Shown: positions 35,125-43,785 of the stretch, piece after piece
Numbering within the stretch: the stretch's first letter is position 1
Layout of the letters: every line of letters begins with the position of its first letter
Assembly: GCF_001999945.1 (NCBI RefSeq)
Contig: NZ_CP019650.1
Span: 2,356,001-2,420,000 of the forward strand
Source: Microbulbifer agarilyticus
GTDB lineage: Bacteria > Pseudomonadota > Gammaproteobacteria > Pseudomonadales > Cellvibrionaceae
Length of the DNA: 64,000 bases
Reading direction: 5' to 3'
Program-made: the position numbers and the translations under genes
Notes under the pieces: generated by a model
The model's database searches: none
What the model was told of the DNA's origin: nothing
What the model saw: only the letters and a program-made list of their open reading frames with translations

Positions 35125-35189
35125 TGGTGAAACCTCCCGAAAATATCCATCATCAATCGTTGTAACTTATTACTCAGTGCGGGCATTGC

Positions 35190-35966
35190 TCAGAACTCTT
35201 CGAGCAAGCGCCCTTTCCCGATAATTCGATCTTCAATGCCGCAGGCGCGCAGCGCGTGCCAGACCGTCGCAATGTTGATCGGGATCAGGGGTTTCTGCAG
35301 CACATGCTCGAGGGTGGGGAAAAGATCCAGCGTTGAGAGATTGGTACCACACTGGATGATTGCGTCGACATCATCACCATCCACTTCGCGCACAGCGTCA
35401 AGCACCTGCTGGATAGGCGTTTCGGCGATCGCAGTCGCCGAGGGGCGATTCATCCCCTTGACGTTCACCACTTCAAAGCCGATATCGGAGAAAAAGCGGC
35501 GTACGTTGTCATCACCCACCTGCGGGTACGGCGTAATCACAGAAATGCGTTTGGCACCAAAGCAATTGAGCGCGTCTTTGGTGGCACCTGCACCGGTGGT
35601 CAGGCCGAGATCGCCGATCTGATCGCGGATCTCACGCTCAAACGCGATATTCCCCTCAAGGCCACCCCAGAAGGTTTCCGCAGACATGCCCAACATGATG
35701 TGGGAGACCTTCGCAGACAGCACATTGCGAATAGAGACCGGAATTTCGCCGCGCATAATGTCGAGAAAACGCTCAAACACCGTATTCTCATCATCACCAC
35801 TGCGGCTCATTTCATCAGACCAGTTACGCAACTCGATCCAGAACCGCGATGGATGCCAGGTTACGCCATCCAGCCTGAGCTGCTGCAGGTCGTATTCGAC
35901 GCCGGTATTGGTGGAAGGAATGATGACGCCGATTTGGGCGCGGCGGGCGATCTGATAATTATCCAT
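35190..35966 (-). CDS. Arylmalonate decarboxylase/maleate isomerase-like Asp/Glu racemase-superfamily protein
   Basis: 258 residues: 'AQIGVIIPSTNTGVEYDLQQL' at the N-terminus, 'MLGMSAETFWGG' (91-102) at the first catalytic loop and 'AIIQCGTNLSTLDLF' with C206 at the second. Two-Cys racemases and maleate isomerases carry Cys in both loops. This protein has Gly-Met-Ser in the first and keeps only the second Cys, the arrangement of arylmalonate decarboxylase. It may therefore decarboxylate a malonate-like acid or isomerise a maleate by a one-Cys mechanism. Paralogue at 37311. FNR-box-like elements overlap its start and lie 56 bp upstream. Confidence 0.85.
   Translation of the reverse strand: MDNYQIARRAQIGVIIPSTNTGVEYDLQQLRLDGVTWHPSRFWIELRNWSDEMSRSGDDENTVFERFLDIMRGEIPVSIRNVLSAKVSHIMLGMSAETFWGGLEGNIAFEREIRDQIGDLGLTTGAGATKDALNCFGAKRISVITPYPQVGDDNVRRFFSDIGFEVVNVKGMNRPSATAIAETPIQQVLDAVREVDGDDVDAIIQCGTNLSTLDLFPTLEHVLQKPLIPINIATVWHALRACGIEDRIIGKGRLLEEF
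35953..35964. promoter_or_regulatory. FNR-box-like element overlapping the 35190-35966 gene start
   Basis: TGATAATTATCC shares the GATAATTATC palindrome with the element at 36022-36033. It lies inside the first codons, so it may partly reflect coding constraint. Confidence 0.3.
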
Positions 35967-36021
35967 AACGACTCCGGAAAATACTTAACGGAGTTATACC
36001 GGCCGCCCGTGCTGACCGGCA

Positions 36022-36033
36022 TGATAATTATCA
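36022..36033. promoter_or_regulatory. FNR-box-like palindrome TGATAATTATCA
   Basis: A perfect 12-bp palindrome; with flanks ATGATaattATCAA it matches nine of ten positions of TTGAT-N4-ATCAA. It is 56 bp upstream of the gene starting at 35966 and overlaps the stop codon of the MFS gene. Confidence 0.5.
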
Positions 36034-37242
36034 AGAACCTTCTGCGACTGCCGCTAGCGGCACAGGTTCTTTGGCTCGTGGTGCGCGCTGCGCTATGGCG
36101 AGCAGGAGCAACAGCCCCATCAACGCAGTGCCAATGTAGTAAGGGGCGTGAATACCGATACCCGCGAAGGCAGTGCCGGTAATCGCGGTACCCATACCGC
36201 GGCCAAGTGTACCCAGGGCGTTGTATAGCCCCATGACGGCGCCCCGGTTATCCGCCTGCGCCTCTTTTGAGGTGAGTGACTGCATTGAGGTCAGCACAAA
36301 CGCCGCACCAATGCCCTGCCCCACCAGCGCAGCGGCGACTCCAGGGACGCTGGCGTAGCCGCCAGCCACGGTAACCAGAATGGCAGAGACACCGAACAGA
36401 ATAGCTCCGGCACGCATCAGGCGGCGCTCACCAAAACGCCGGGACAGAGGCCCGATAAGCCCGCCCTGCACAATCACCATGGCAATGCCCGCTGCGATCA
36501 ATACCGGCACCAGATCTTTGGGGCCATGGGCAATATCCGTGGCGTCCGCCCAAATCGGAAAGATCGACTCGACGAACCCCGCCGCCAGGTTGTACACGGT
36601 CACTGCACCCAGCAACAGACACAGGCCGCGCCGCTCGGCCACCCAGCCCAGTAGCTGGGAAAAGGACTGTGACTGCGTATTTGATTTTGCAGTGCCAGAC
36701 AGGCTTTCCTTGAGGAAAAATATCACCACCAGTAACGCGGACAGCGACAAACCCGCAGACACCATGGCCGGAAGCTGCAAGTTGGCATCTTCAAAGCTAT
36801 CGCCGGCTAAAAAGCCGCCCAAGGCTGGGCCCACAATAAAGCTGATACCAAACGCTGCCCCGAGCATACCCATGGCTTTCGCGCGATCCTGATCGGTGGT
36901 GACATCCGCAACGTAGGCCTGGGCCACAGACAGGTTACCTGCCATCAGCCCGCTAAACAGTCGCGATATGGCAACCATCCAGACAGTTGTGGCAAAGCCC
37001 AGCAGCACGTAACCCAGAACCGCACCGGCAAGGCTGACCACCAGAATGGGCTTGCGTCCAAAGCGATCGCTCAAGCGCCCCCATATGGGAGTGGAGAAAA
37101 ACATACCCACTACGTATAACGCCATGCACAGTGTGGCAATACCGGGTGTGGCGCCGAGCTGTAGCGCATAGTACGCGAGGATGGGCAACATGATGGCAAA
37201 GCCAATCATGTCTAATAACACAATAGCTACCGCGATATACAT
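36031..37242 (-). CDS. MFS transporter (TetA-like drug:H+ antiporter family)
   Basis: 403 residues, 12 helices, beginning almost inside helix 1 ('MYIAVAIVLLDMIGFAIMLPIL'). The 'GRLSDRFGRKPILVVSLAG' loop and the 'GPALGGFLAG' motif C of 12-helix antiporters favour export or proton-coupled exchange. It lies between the two decarboxylase/isomerase-like genes in the same operon, so it may move a pathway acid or relieve toxicity. It belongs to a different MFS branch from the proteins at 27759 and 46601. Confidence 0.9.
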   Translation of the reverse strand: MYIAVAIVLLDMIGFAIMLPILAYYALQLGATPGIATLCMALYVVGMFFSTPIWGRLSDRFGRKPILVVSLAGAVLGYVLLGFATTVWMVAISRLFSGLMAGNLSVAQAYVADVTTDQDRAKAMGMLGAAFGISFIVGPALGGFLAGDSFEDANLQLPAMVSAGLSLSALLVVIFFLKESLSGTAKSNTQSQSFSQLLGWVAERRGLCLLLGAVTVYNLAAGFVESIFPIWADATDIAHGPKDLVPVLIAAGIAMVIVQGGLIGPLSRRFGERRLMRAGAILFGVSAILVTVAGGYASVPGVAAALVGQGIGAAFVLTSMQSLTSKEAQADNRGAVMGLYNALGTLGRGMGTAITGTAFAGIGIHAPYYIGTALMGLLLLLAIAQRAPRAKEPVPLAAVAEGS

Positions 37243-37272
37243 GCCGCTTTGTCTCCCCGAAACCCTTGTTAC

Positions 37273-37308
37273 TACTTGTGTCGTTTCTTGTGTCGCTACT
37301 TGTGTTGC
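37273..37308. repeat. Three 12-bp tandem repeats (TACTTGTGTCGT type)
   Basis: Three consecutive 12-bp units with core CTTGTGT(C/T)G fill most of the 68-bp gap between the stop of the gene at 37311 and the MFS start at 37242. Confidence 0.7.
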
Positions 37309-37310
37309 GA

Positions 37311-38144
37311 TCAGTGTTCTTCGAGCAGCCAGCCCATATTGTCGAACTTATCGTGAATACCGCAGCTGCGCAGCGCATGCCAGCAGGTGGCCACGTTGAT
37401 CGGGAGTATCGGCTTTTGCAGCATTTTCTCCATGGCCGGGAACACACCTACGGTCGACAGATTGGTCCCCACCTGCACGATGGCATCCACATCGTCGCCA
37501 TCAATTTCGCGCACGATGTCCAATACGTGCGGTTCCGGTACCAGTGCAATGGCATCGTGGGCATTGGCACAGCGCAGGCCCACGAGGTGTTTAATTCGAT
37601 AACCCGCGTCTTCAAAGAACAGGCGAACGTTCTTGTCGCCCACCGGTTGATACGGAGTGATGATCGACAAGGTCTTGCCCTTGCCTTCCGGCAAGCCCAG
37701 CGCCTCCAGCGCCGAGATAACCGCGTTCGCTCCGGTAGTGAGACCCGTGTCTTCACCCACCAGCTCCTGAATACGATCAACAAAGCCGTCATTACCCTTA
37801 ATGCCACCCCAGAAGGTCTCCGCCGACATACCCATCATCACGTGATCAGGCTTGCAGGTCATCAAGCTCTCAATGGAGTCACCAATGGTTTCACGCAAAC
37901 GCTCAAGGAAGCGCATGAAGTTGGCATCATCACTAAGATCCGGGTGGTCGATCATAAAGCGTGTGGTATGCCAGGTAACACCGCGCGGCAACAGGCGCTG
38001 GCAGTCGTATTCCACCGAGGTATTGGTCGAGGGAATCACCACGCCAATTTTCGCGCGATGGCCGATGTAGCTATCGCGGTGGCCATTGCTCAGCTGGGAT
38101 CTCTCCCGAGTTTTGGACAGATCGATTTTCTCAGGGAATGTCAT
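37311..38144 (-). CDS. Asp/Glu racemase-superfamily protein lacking catalytic cysteines
   Basis: 277 residues and clearly a paralogue of 35190-35966: shared 'IGVVIPSTNTSVEYDCQRL', 'MMGMSAETFWGG' (103-114) and 'DGDDVDAIVQVGTNLST'. The Cys at the second catalytic loop is replaced by V225 and the first loop also has no Cys, so ordinary racemase, isomerase or decarboxylase chemistry is unlikely. It could be a regulatory or structural partner of the active paralogue, or use a different residue; a Cys in 'VATCWHALRSCG' is nearby in sequence. Downstream of the FAD monooxygenase by 20 bp. Confidence 0.82.
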   Translation of the reverse strand: MTFPEKIDLSKTRERSQLSNGHRDSYIGHRAKIGVVIPSTNTSVEYDCQRLLPRGVTWHTTRFMIDHPDLSDDANFMRFLERLRETIGDSIESLMTCKPDHVMMGMSAETFWGGIKGNDGFVDRIQELVGEDTGLTTGANAVISALEALGLPEGKGKTLSIITPYQPVGDKNVRLFFEDAGYRIKHLVGLRCANAHDAIALVPEPHVLDIVREIDGDDVDAIVQVGTNLSTVGVFPAMEKMLQKPILPINVATCWHALRSCGIHDKFDNMGWLLEEH

Positions 38145-38164
38145 CAGACTAAGCCTCGTATGCT

Positions 38165-39379
38165 TTATTGGACGGCCAAACTATCGCGCACGCAATTGAT
38201 CATGGAACGCTCCAGCAAAAAGGCCTTGGCCTTGTCCGGATCGGCGGCGGTTTCCATCAGCATCTGCTGGCGCTTGCGCTGGATATTCGGATCGCGCGCT
38301 TCCATCAGTTTTTTATTCTCGATGGTGTGACGCTGCACAAACTGCACCGCCAGCTCACGGCGCTGACGATCGTACAGGGAGAAGGCCGCGTCCGCGTCAG
38401 CGCCCTCCTGAATCACCTTCTGGAGTTTTTCCGCGAGATTGAAGGCATCGTGCAGACCACCATTCATACCCATACCACCCAGAGGATTATTGATATGACA
38501 GGCATCGCCCACGAGTAGCGCGCGCCCTTGATAGTAGGTTTCGGCTACACGCTGGTTTACCGCATAGATACTGCGATGATGCACATCGTAATCTTCCTCG
38601 CGGGGATGCAGACGCTTGAGGCGCGACTGCACAAACTCATCGGAAAGATAGTAATTTTCTTCTGCCTCATTGGCAGGAAATACCGGCACCAGTACCCGCC
38701 ACAACTTGTCGGTACGCAGGATTACACACCACTCTTCCGGGTCGGATACGTAATTCACATAGGAGAAATCTTCAAAGACCTCTTCGAATGGAAAGCTGGT
38801 GCTAACCACGAGAAACTTCTCGTCGTAAGTGAAACCGGAGTAGCCGATCTCCGAGCGCTTGCGTACCACACTGCGCGCACCTTCGGCACCGATAAGATAG
38901 GAGCCAGCCAAACGCTGCTCACCCTGGGCCGTGCGTACAACCGCCGTCACGCCACCATTGTCCTGCTCGTAGTCCACCAGCTCGCAACCAAAACGCACTT
39001 CTGCGCAGGCGTATTCTTTCAGTGCCTCGCAAATAAACCCGGTGAGTTCATACTGCTCCAACTGCAGGCGAAACGGAAAACGCGTATCTTCCTCGATCAT
39101 GGACATATCGAAGGTGGCCACTTCACCGGTGGCACGATCGCGATACTGGTAACGATCCGCACGCAGGCCGCGCTCCAGCATTTTCCCAATCACCCCTTCA
39201 TCCAGATCGGCAATCATTTCCAACGATGGTGGATGAAAGGTGGATGCCCGCAGGTCGACGGGCAATTTGTCGCATTTTTCCAGCAGCAGTACAGAGATAC
39301 CCTGCTTCGCCAGAGAAAGCGCCAGCACGCCACCACTTGGGCCGGCGCCAGCAATAATTACGGGAGACTGATTCGACAT
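38165..39379 (-). CDS. FAD-dependent monooxygenase (aromatic hydroxylase type)
   Basis: 404 residues of the PHBH group A fold: N-terminal FAD motif 'VIIAGAGPSGGVLALSLAKQG', Arg in 'DLRASTFHPPSLEM', 'YLIGAEGARSVVR' (DG-type motif) and 'ALLVGDACHINNPLGGMGMNGGLHDAFNL'. It hydroxylates or oxygenatively opens an electron-rich ring with NAD(P)H and O2. With an alpha/beta hydrolase-fold protein and a maleamate-amidase-like protein next to it, the group recalls nicotinate and vitamin B6 ring degradation. A pyrrole or pyrrolinone ring is an alternative here. Confidence 0.92.
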   Translation of the reverse strand: MSNQSPVIIAGAGPSGGVLALSLAKQGISVLLLEKCDKLPVDLRASTFHPPSLEMIADLDEGVIGKMLERGLRADRYQYRDRATGEVATFDMSMIEEDTRFPFRLQLEQYELTGFICEALKEYACAEVRFGCELVDYEQDNGGVTAVVRTAQGEQRLAGSYLIGAEGARSVVRKRSEIGYSGFTYDEKFLVVSTSFPFEEVFEDFSYVNYVSDPEEWCVILRTDKLWRVLVPVFPANEAEENYYLSDEFVQSRLKRLHPREEDYDVHHRSIYAVNQRVAETYYQGRALLVGDACHINNPLGGMGMNGGLHDAFNLAEKLQKVIQEGADADAAFSLYDRQRRELAVQFVQRHTIENKKLMEARDPNIQRKRQQMLMETAADPDKAKAFLLERSMINCVRDSLAVQ

Positions 39380-39457
39380 AGTGACTCGCCAAATTCAATT
39401 ATTGTTATCGATGATTCGCAGTAAAACGCTGCCATTTCCAGCTACCTCTCCAGCTAC

Positions 39458-40072
39458 CTAGGCTTGCTGTTCCGCCTGCTGGGAAGTGGGCAGCGACTGC
39501 AAAACGTCTTGCACAGACATGACATCGGCATATTTTGCATGCATGTCAAACAGGTTGGCCTCGTGGGCTTCCGGGTTGCGATCCCCCACCGCTTCGCGAG
39601 GCACCACTACCGGGTAGTCGTGCTGCAAACCGTCGACCACCGTCGCGCGCACACAACCACTGGTGGTGAGGCCGGTGACCACGAGGGAGTCCACCCCTTG
39701 CGTTTGCAACCAGGTGTCCAAAGAAGTCTTGAAGAAGCTACTGGCCCATTGCTTGGCGATCACCGGTTCATCATCTTGCGGCTGCAGACGTGGATCGACT
39801 TGCACCCATTCAGAATCAGGGGTCAACACATTCAAGTGATTAATGCGATCGCGAAACACGCGCGCCTGTTGTTCGTGGTGATACACCACGGTGGTAAACA
39901 CCACCGGCAAGCCGAGTGTGCGAAAACGCTCGAGCAGTTGAGAATTTGCCTGAACCACATCCGGGCAATCGGTACCGAGCGGGCAACGGGCACTGGTGAA
40001 ACCGACGATCATATCGACCAGTAACAGTGCGGGCCTGGCGCCCAGACCGAGATTTTTTCGCTCAAGATCCAC
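39458..40072 (-). CDS. Isochorismatase-family cysteine hydrolase (maleamate/carbamoyl amidase-like)
   Basis: The open frame extends into the upstream hydrolase gene, but the GTG at 40072 with AAGGGGG seven bases before it is the best start, giving 204 residues. Catalytic residues are visible: D20 ('LLLVDMIVGF'), K107 ('IAKQWASSFF') and C140 ('GLTTSGCVRAT'). The pattern 'D..GF', 'W..F' and 'TTSGCVR' is that of N-carbamoylsarcosine/maleamate amidohydrolases (NicF-like). It probably hydrolyses a substituted maleamate to maleate plus ammonia. Paralogue at 21563. Confidence 0.88.
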   Translation of the reverse strand: MDLERKNLGLGARPALLLVDMIVGFTSARCPLGTDCPDVVQANSQLLERFRTLGLPVVFTTVVYHHEQQARVFRDRINHLNVLTPDSEWVQVDPRLQPQDDEPVIAKQWASSFFKTSLDTWLQTQGVDSLVVTGLTTSGCVRATVVDGLQHDYPVVVPREAVGDRNPEAHEANLFDMHAKYADVMSVQDVLQSLPTSQQAEQQA

Positions 40073-40116
40073 TTGCAAGCCCCCTTGGCCAAGTTGGCGG
40101 AAGTAAAATCGGTCGC

Positions 40117-40935
40117 TCAGTGTTCTTCGACCACTTCCATAAAAAATCGGCGCAGTAATGTCGCCACCGCAGCAGGCTGCTGCTCGCATACGTAGGTACC
40201 GGCATTTTGTGGCAAGGCCGATGCCATGCCGCGCGGCAACAGCTTCACGGTAGGCACCACCGCCGAACGCAGTTGATCTTGCCCACCTGCAAACACCACA
40301 GCAGGACAATCAATGGCCGCCAGCTGCTCAGCTACCGCCTGTTCGGTGACCGCCTTGTAGGAGGCCAGGTAATACTCACCACACGCAAACGCGGAAAGTG
40401 TTTCGCGCATACTCAGTGCCAAATCCGCCTGTGGGTCCTTGGCCCGCAGCCGCTGCCACATCGCCTGCCAGTGACTGCCCTCTTCGTCTGCCGCAATGGT
40501 CTTGGCTGCCAGCGGCAGCGCCTGTTTCTGGGCCTCAGATAACAGCGTCGGCCCACTCAGTGCCATCGCGCGCACAAATTCCGGATATTGAAAGGCCAAC
40601 TGCACCGCAATAGCGGCGCCGGTGTGATGGCCAAATACCAGTGCGGGGCGATCAAATGTGGTGCTCACCGCCTGATAGATCGCTTCCGCAAACCCCGCGA
40701 TCGAAATACTCCCTGCCAGCCCGTCACTTTCCCCAAACCCCGGAGTATCCACTGCAACCACAAAAAATGTGTCCGACAGCAGCGGCATCAAACGCTCATA
40801 CATTGCCGATGAGCTGGGCGTCTGATGTAGCAACAGCAACAGCGGCAAATGCGCACTACCGCAGTAGCGGTAATGGATTTGGCCCGCCGCGTGGTCGAGA
40901 TAACCTCGGCGCACTGTCCCTGTGGAATCCACCAT
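40117..40935 (-). CDS. Alpha/beta hydrolase-fold protein with His at the nucleophile position
   Basis: The ATG at 40935 overlaps the ALDH stop (TAATG), giving 272 residues. The fold is clear ('LLLLLHQTPSSSAMYERLMPLLS', 'VVAVDTPGFGESDG', 'PAVVFAGGQDQL'), but the nucleophile elbow reads 'VFGHHTGAA' (101-109), with H104 where Ser, Asp or Cys is normal. Related proteins with GYHTG/GHHTG elbows exist. Whether they hydrolyse by another mechanism or are cofactor-free lyases or oxygenases is unclear. A role next to the FAD monooxygenase in ring-fragment hydrolysis is expected by analogy with NicD. Confidence 0.83.
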   Translation of the reverse strand: MVDSTGTVRRGYLDHAAGQIHYRYCGSAHLPLLLLLHQTPSSSAMYERLMPLLSDTFFVVAVDTPGFGESDGLAGSISIAGFAEAIYQAVSTTFDRPALVFGHHTGAAIAVQLAFQYPEFVRAMALSGPTLLSEAQKQALPLAAKTIAADEEGSHWQAMWQRLRAKDPQADLALSMRETLSAFACGEYYLASYKAVTEQAVAEQLAAIDCPAVVFAGGQDQLRSAVVPTVKLLPRGMASALPQNAGTYVCEQQPAAVATLLRRFFMEVVEEH

Positions 40936-42377
40936 TAGCGCGGCAGACTCCCAACATCCGCGCTGATCCATTTCATCTCGGTGAATTCCTCGGTGCTGTA
41001 GTGACCACCACTGCGTCCAACCCCTGAGAGACCTACACCACCAATAGGCGCCAGTGCATTACTCTGGAATGCGTGCATACCAATATGTACCGCACCGGAA
41101 GCAATCCGCCGCGCGGCATGCAGCCCCCATTGCAGGTTATTCGTCAGCACTGCTGCGGAGAGCCCGTAGTCACAGTCGTTCGCAATGGCGATCGCCTGCT
41201 CCAGGTCTTCGGCCTGCACCACGCTGGCAACCGGACCGAAACTTTCCTCGCGCCAGGCGCGACTGGTACGCGGAGGATCAAGCAGTACCGTGGGTTTCAC
41301 CACCAGCCCCTGCAGTACCTCACCACCAGTCAACAGGCCCGCGCCACCATCGATGGCTTCCTTAACGTGCTCGAGTACTTTTTCCACCGCACGACCGTTG
41401 ATCAGCGGCCCGTATACGGTTTTTTCATCACGCAAGTCGCCAAGATGCAACGATTCTGCCTCGGCCTTTAACGCGGCGATAAATGGCGCATAAACTTCTT
41501 TGGCCACCACAATGCGCGAGTTGGCCATACAAATTTGGCCACTATGGGTAAAAATACCCTGCGCTGCGATCTTCGCGGCTTCGGCGGGGTCAGCGTCTCG
41601 CAACACCAGCAGCGCACTTTTGCCCCCGAGTTCCAGCTGCATGCGTCGCATTTGTTTCAGCCCGGCCTGCCCTACTGCAATGCCGGTATTGGTCGAACCG
41701 GTAAGCGCAATACAGCGTACGCCGGGGTGGTTTACCAGCTCGGAGCCACATTCCGCACCAAACCCGGTAACGATATTCACTGCTTCAGGTGGCACGCCGG
41801 CATCCCACAGCAGGCGACCAAACGCGAGTGCGGTTAATGGGGTTTCTTCCGAGGGCTTAACAACCAGGCTGTTGCCCGCCGCCAACGGAAAGGCACACAT
41901 TTTTGTTAGCAACGACAGAGGTGCGTTATACGGGGACACCACACCGACCACCCCCAGTGGCTCGCGAAAAACCATGGAGATTCGGTGCGGATCATCATTC
42001 GGGAAAGTTTCACCATAAAGGCGGCGCGCCTCACCTGCGGCAGTACGCAACAAATCGACGGTATAGGAAATTTCGCCGCGCGCCTTGGTGATCGTCGAGC
42101 CGCTTTCGTCAATCAATGTATCCAGAAAGCGCGCCTCGCCTTCCGCAGCGACGAGTTCCGCCGCACGCAACAGGGCGGCTTCTCGCTGGGCTGGTCGCAG
42201 GCGGAACCAGGCATCGAACCCGCGAGCAGCGGCCGCGACCGCGTCACCCACATCCTTGGCCCCGGCGCGCGGCACATGGCCCAAAACGTCATCGCTGGCG
42301 GGCGCGGTTACCGCGAAAGTGGTGCCATTCGCGGAGGGAACTTCTGCCCCGCCGATCAGCATGTCGTAATTCTGCAT
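40935..42377 (-). CDS. Aldehyde dehydrogenase
   Basis: 480 residues: 'PLGVVGVVSPYNAPLSLLTKMCAFPLAAGNSLVVKPSEETP', 'LTGSTNTG', general base in 'LELGGKS', nucleophile in 'HSGQICMANSRIVV', and 'EESFGPVASV'. It resembles benzaldehyde/vanillin and semialdehyde dehydrogenases. It follows the flavoprotein gene at 42389 by 11 bp and is translationally coupled to the alpha/beta hydrolase-fold gene. An aldehyde released by oxidative ring or bridge cleavage is the likely substrate. Confidence 0.92.
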   Translation of the reverse strand: MQNYDMLIGGAEVPSANGTTFAVTAPASDDVLGHVPRAGAKDVGDAVAAAARGFDAWFRLRPAQREAALLRAAELVAAEGEARFLDTLIDESGSTITKARGEISYTVDLLRTAAGEARRLYGETFPNDDPHRISMVFREPLGVVGVVSPYNAPLSLLTKMCAFPLAAGNSLVVKPSEETPLTALAFGRLLWDAGVPPEAVNIVTGFGAECGSELVNHPGVRCIALTGSTNTGIAVGQAGLKQMRRMQLELGGKSALLVLRDADPAEAAKIAAQGIFTHSGQICMANSRIVVAKEVYAPFIAALKAEAESLHLGDLRDEKTVYGPLINGRAVEKVLEHVKEAIDGGAGLLTGGEVLQGLVVKPTVLLDPPRTSRAWREESFGPVASVVQAEDLEQAIAIANDCDYGLSAAVLTNNLQWGLHAARRIASGAVHIGMHAFQSNALAPIGGVGLSGVGRSGGHYSTEEFTEMKWISADVGSLPR

Positions 42378-42388
42378 AGTGGCCCCGC

Positions 42389-43678
42389 TCAGGCTGGCTG
42401 CGCGGAAGACTTTTCGCCGACACCAAACAGACTCTGCTCAGCGCCTTCTACTTCCATCTGGGCCGCCATCAAGCGGCCACGCTCTGCAGGGAATGCCTGC
42501 ACAATGCCCATCGTCATTTCACGCAGGTAGCGCGCCGGGTCACCCATGGTCCCGGAGGTACCGCTGGCTTTGAGCGCATTGGCTGCCACCTGGAAGCCCG
42601 CTTCCGCAACAACGCCCTTACACAGTCGCCACTGCTTAACAACTTCATGCTTATCGGCGATCGGGGGCTCACTGGTTTCGAGATCTAACTGGCGGCGCAG
42701 CCACAAAAGCGAGGTTTGCACATCGACCATCATTTTGCCGATCAGCTCCTGCTGGTATGGCGCGGTGCCTATTGGCTTGCCGGTGTCGGCAAATTTTTTC
42801 TCGGTCAGGTGCTTCAGTACATTCTGATACGCGGAATGTGCGGAACCGGCATAACCGCATACCGCGGCCATCTGGTTGCCTACAAAACTACCGCGGCTCA
42901 TTTGCATACAGCGGGTAAAGGCGCCGGGGATAGCAAGGGATTTGTCATCTGGCACAAAGCAATCTTCCAGAACAATACCGCCAGAGCTGGTGCCGCGCAT
43001 GCCGATTGCGTCCCAGGGCGCACGCGGGCGTACACCGTCACCATCGCGATCCACAAAAAATGTACAGAGGCCCTCTGCGGTGTCATAACCTTCCAGGCTG
43101 GCGGTCACTAGGTATTTATCCGCTACTCCGGTGCCTGTACCGAAGGACTTGACTCCATTTAGCAGATAGCCGCCTTCCACCTTGCGCGCCTTGGTGCTGA
43201 TGGTAACGGCAGCCTTTTCCGACTTGACGGATTCACTGGCGAAATTGGCGAACCAGAATCCGTCACGCCCCATTCCGTGCAATACCTGCTCGGCAAAGTT
43301 GCGAACCTGTACAGATTCTTCTTCGTTAAACAGGCCCGCTTCCAGCGCCTCGATGGCAAGGAGCCCGCGGGAAGCCGCACTGCAGTGAAAAAAGAATGCC
43401 AGCGCGGTGGATGGGCAGGCAGAACCCAACGCAAAGCAGGCCGCAGCCATATCGCGCAACCCGCCACCCAGACCGCCGTATTCGGTGGGAATGATTAACC
43501 CCAGCAATCCGGCTTCGCTGAACTGCTTGACGTGCGGCATATGAAACTGGGCGTTGGCGTCAACTTCACGTGCGGCCTCGCGTACCGCAGGCAATACAGA
43601 CTCGACCACTTTGGCACGCGCACGCTCTGCCTCAGTCATACCTTCCAGCAGAATTTCACCTGTCAGTTTCATCGACAT
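42389..43678 (-). CDS. Acyl-CoA dehydrogenase-fold flavoprotein, possibly a flavin-dependent monooxygenase
   Basis: 429 residues with the ACAD fold ('AGLLGLIIPTEYGGLGGGL', 'GVKSFGTGTGVADKYLV', 'DAIGMRGTSSGGIVLEDCFVP'). The C-terminal region, where classical ACADs have the Glu-containing G-x-G-[YF] block, reads 'ASGTSGTMGDPARYLREM' with no obvious base. The substrate strand also lacks the usual 'TEPxAGSD'. Both features resemble DszC/HsaA-like group D monooxygenases, which need reduced flavin; a flavin reductase is encoded at 52322. It could still be an unusual dehydrogenase. Confidence 0.8.
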   Translation of the reverse strand: MSMKLTGEILLEGMTEAERARAKVVESVLPAVREAAREVDANAQFHMPHVKQFSEAGLLGLIIPTEYGGLGGGLRDMAAACFALGSACPSTALAFFFHCSAASRGLLAIEALEAGLFNEEESVQVRNFAEQVLHGMGRDGFWFANFASESVKSEKAAVTISTKARKVEGGYLLNGVKSFGTGTGVADKYLVTASLEGYDTAEGLCTFFVDRDGDGVRPRAPWDAIGMRGTSSGGIVLEDCFVPDDKSLAIPGAFTRCMQMSRGSFVGNQMAAVCGYAGSAHSAYQNVLKHLTEKKFADTGKPIGTAPYQQELIGKMMVDVQTSLLWLRRQLDLETSEPPIADKHEVVKQWRLCKGVVAEAGFQVAANALKASGTSGTMGDPARYLREMTMGIVQAFPAERGRLMAAQMEVEGAEQSLFGVGEKSSAQPA

Positions 43679-43785
43679 TCCCTACCCCAATTATTCTTAT
43701 TCACTCAACACATGCGCAACCAAATGAACGTGCGCACGCTGCCCTCTTAATGCAAAACCCAGCTTTCGACTATTCGATCAGGCGA

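Noticed and set aside
40073..40309. 79-residue N-terminal extension of the isochorismatase-family protein
   Set aside because: It overlaps the alpha/beta hydrolase-fold gene in another frame and is Cys/Arg-rich with no family similarity; the GTG at 40072 has a much better ribosome binding site.
37311..40972. Canonical nicotinate (nic) maleamate pathway operon
   Set aside because: A FAD monooxygenase, hydrolase, amidase and isomerase-like set recalls nic genes, but no 2,5-dihydroxypyridine dioxygenase (NicX) is visible, the isomerase-like protein lacks the catalytic Cys and the hydrolase lacks a Ser nucleophile.
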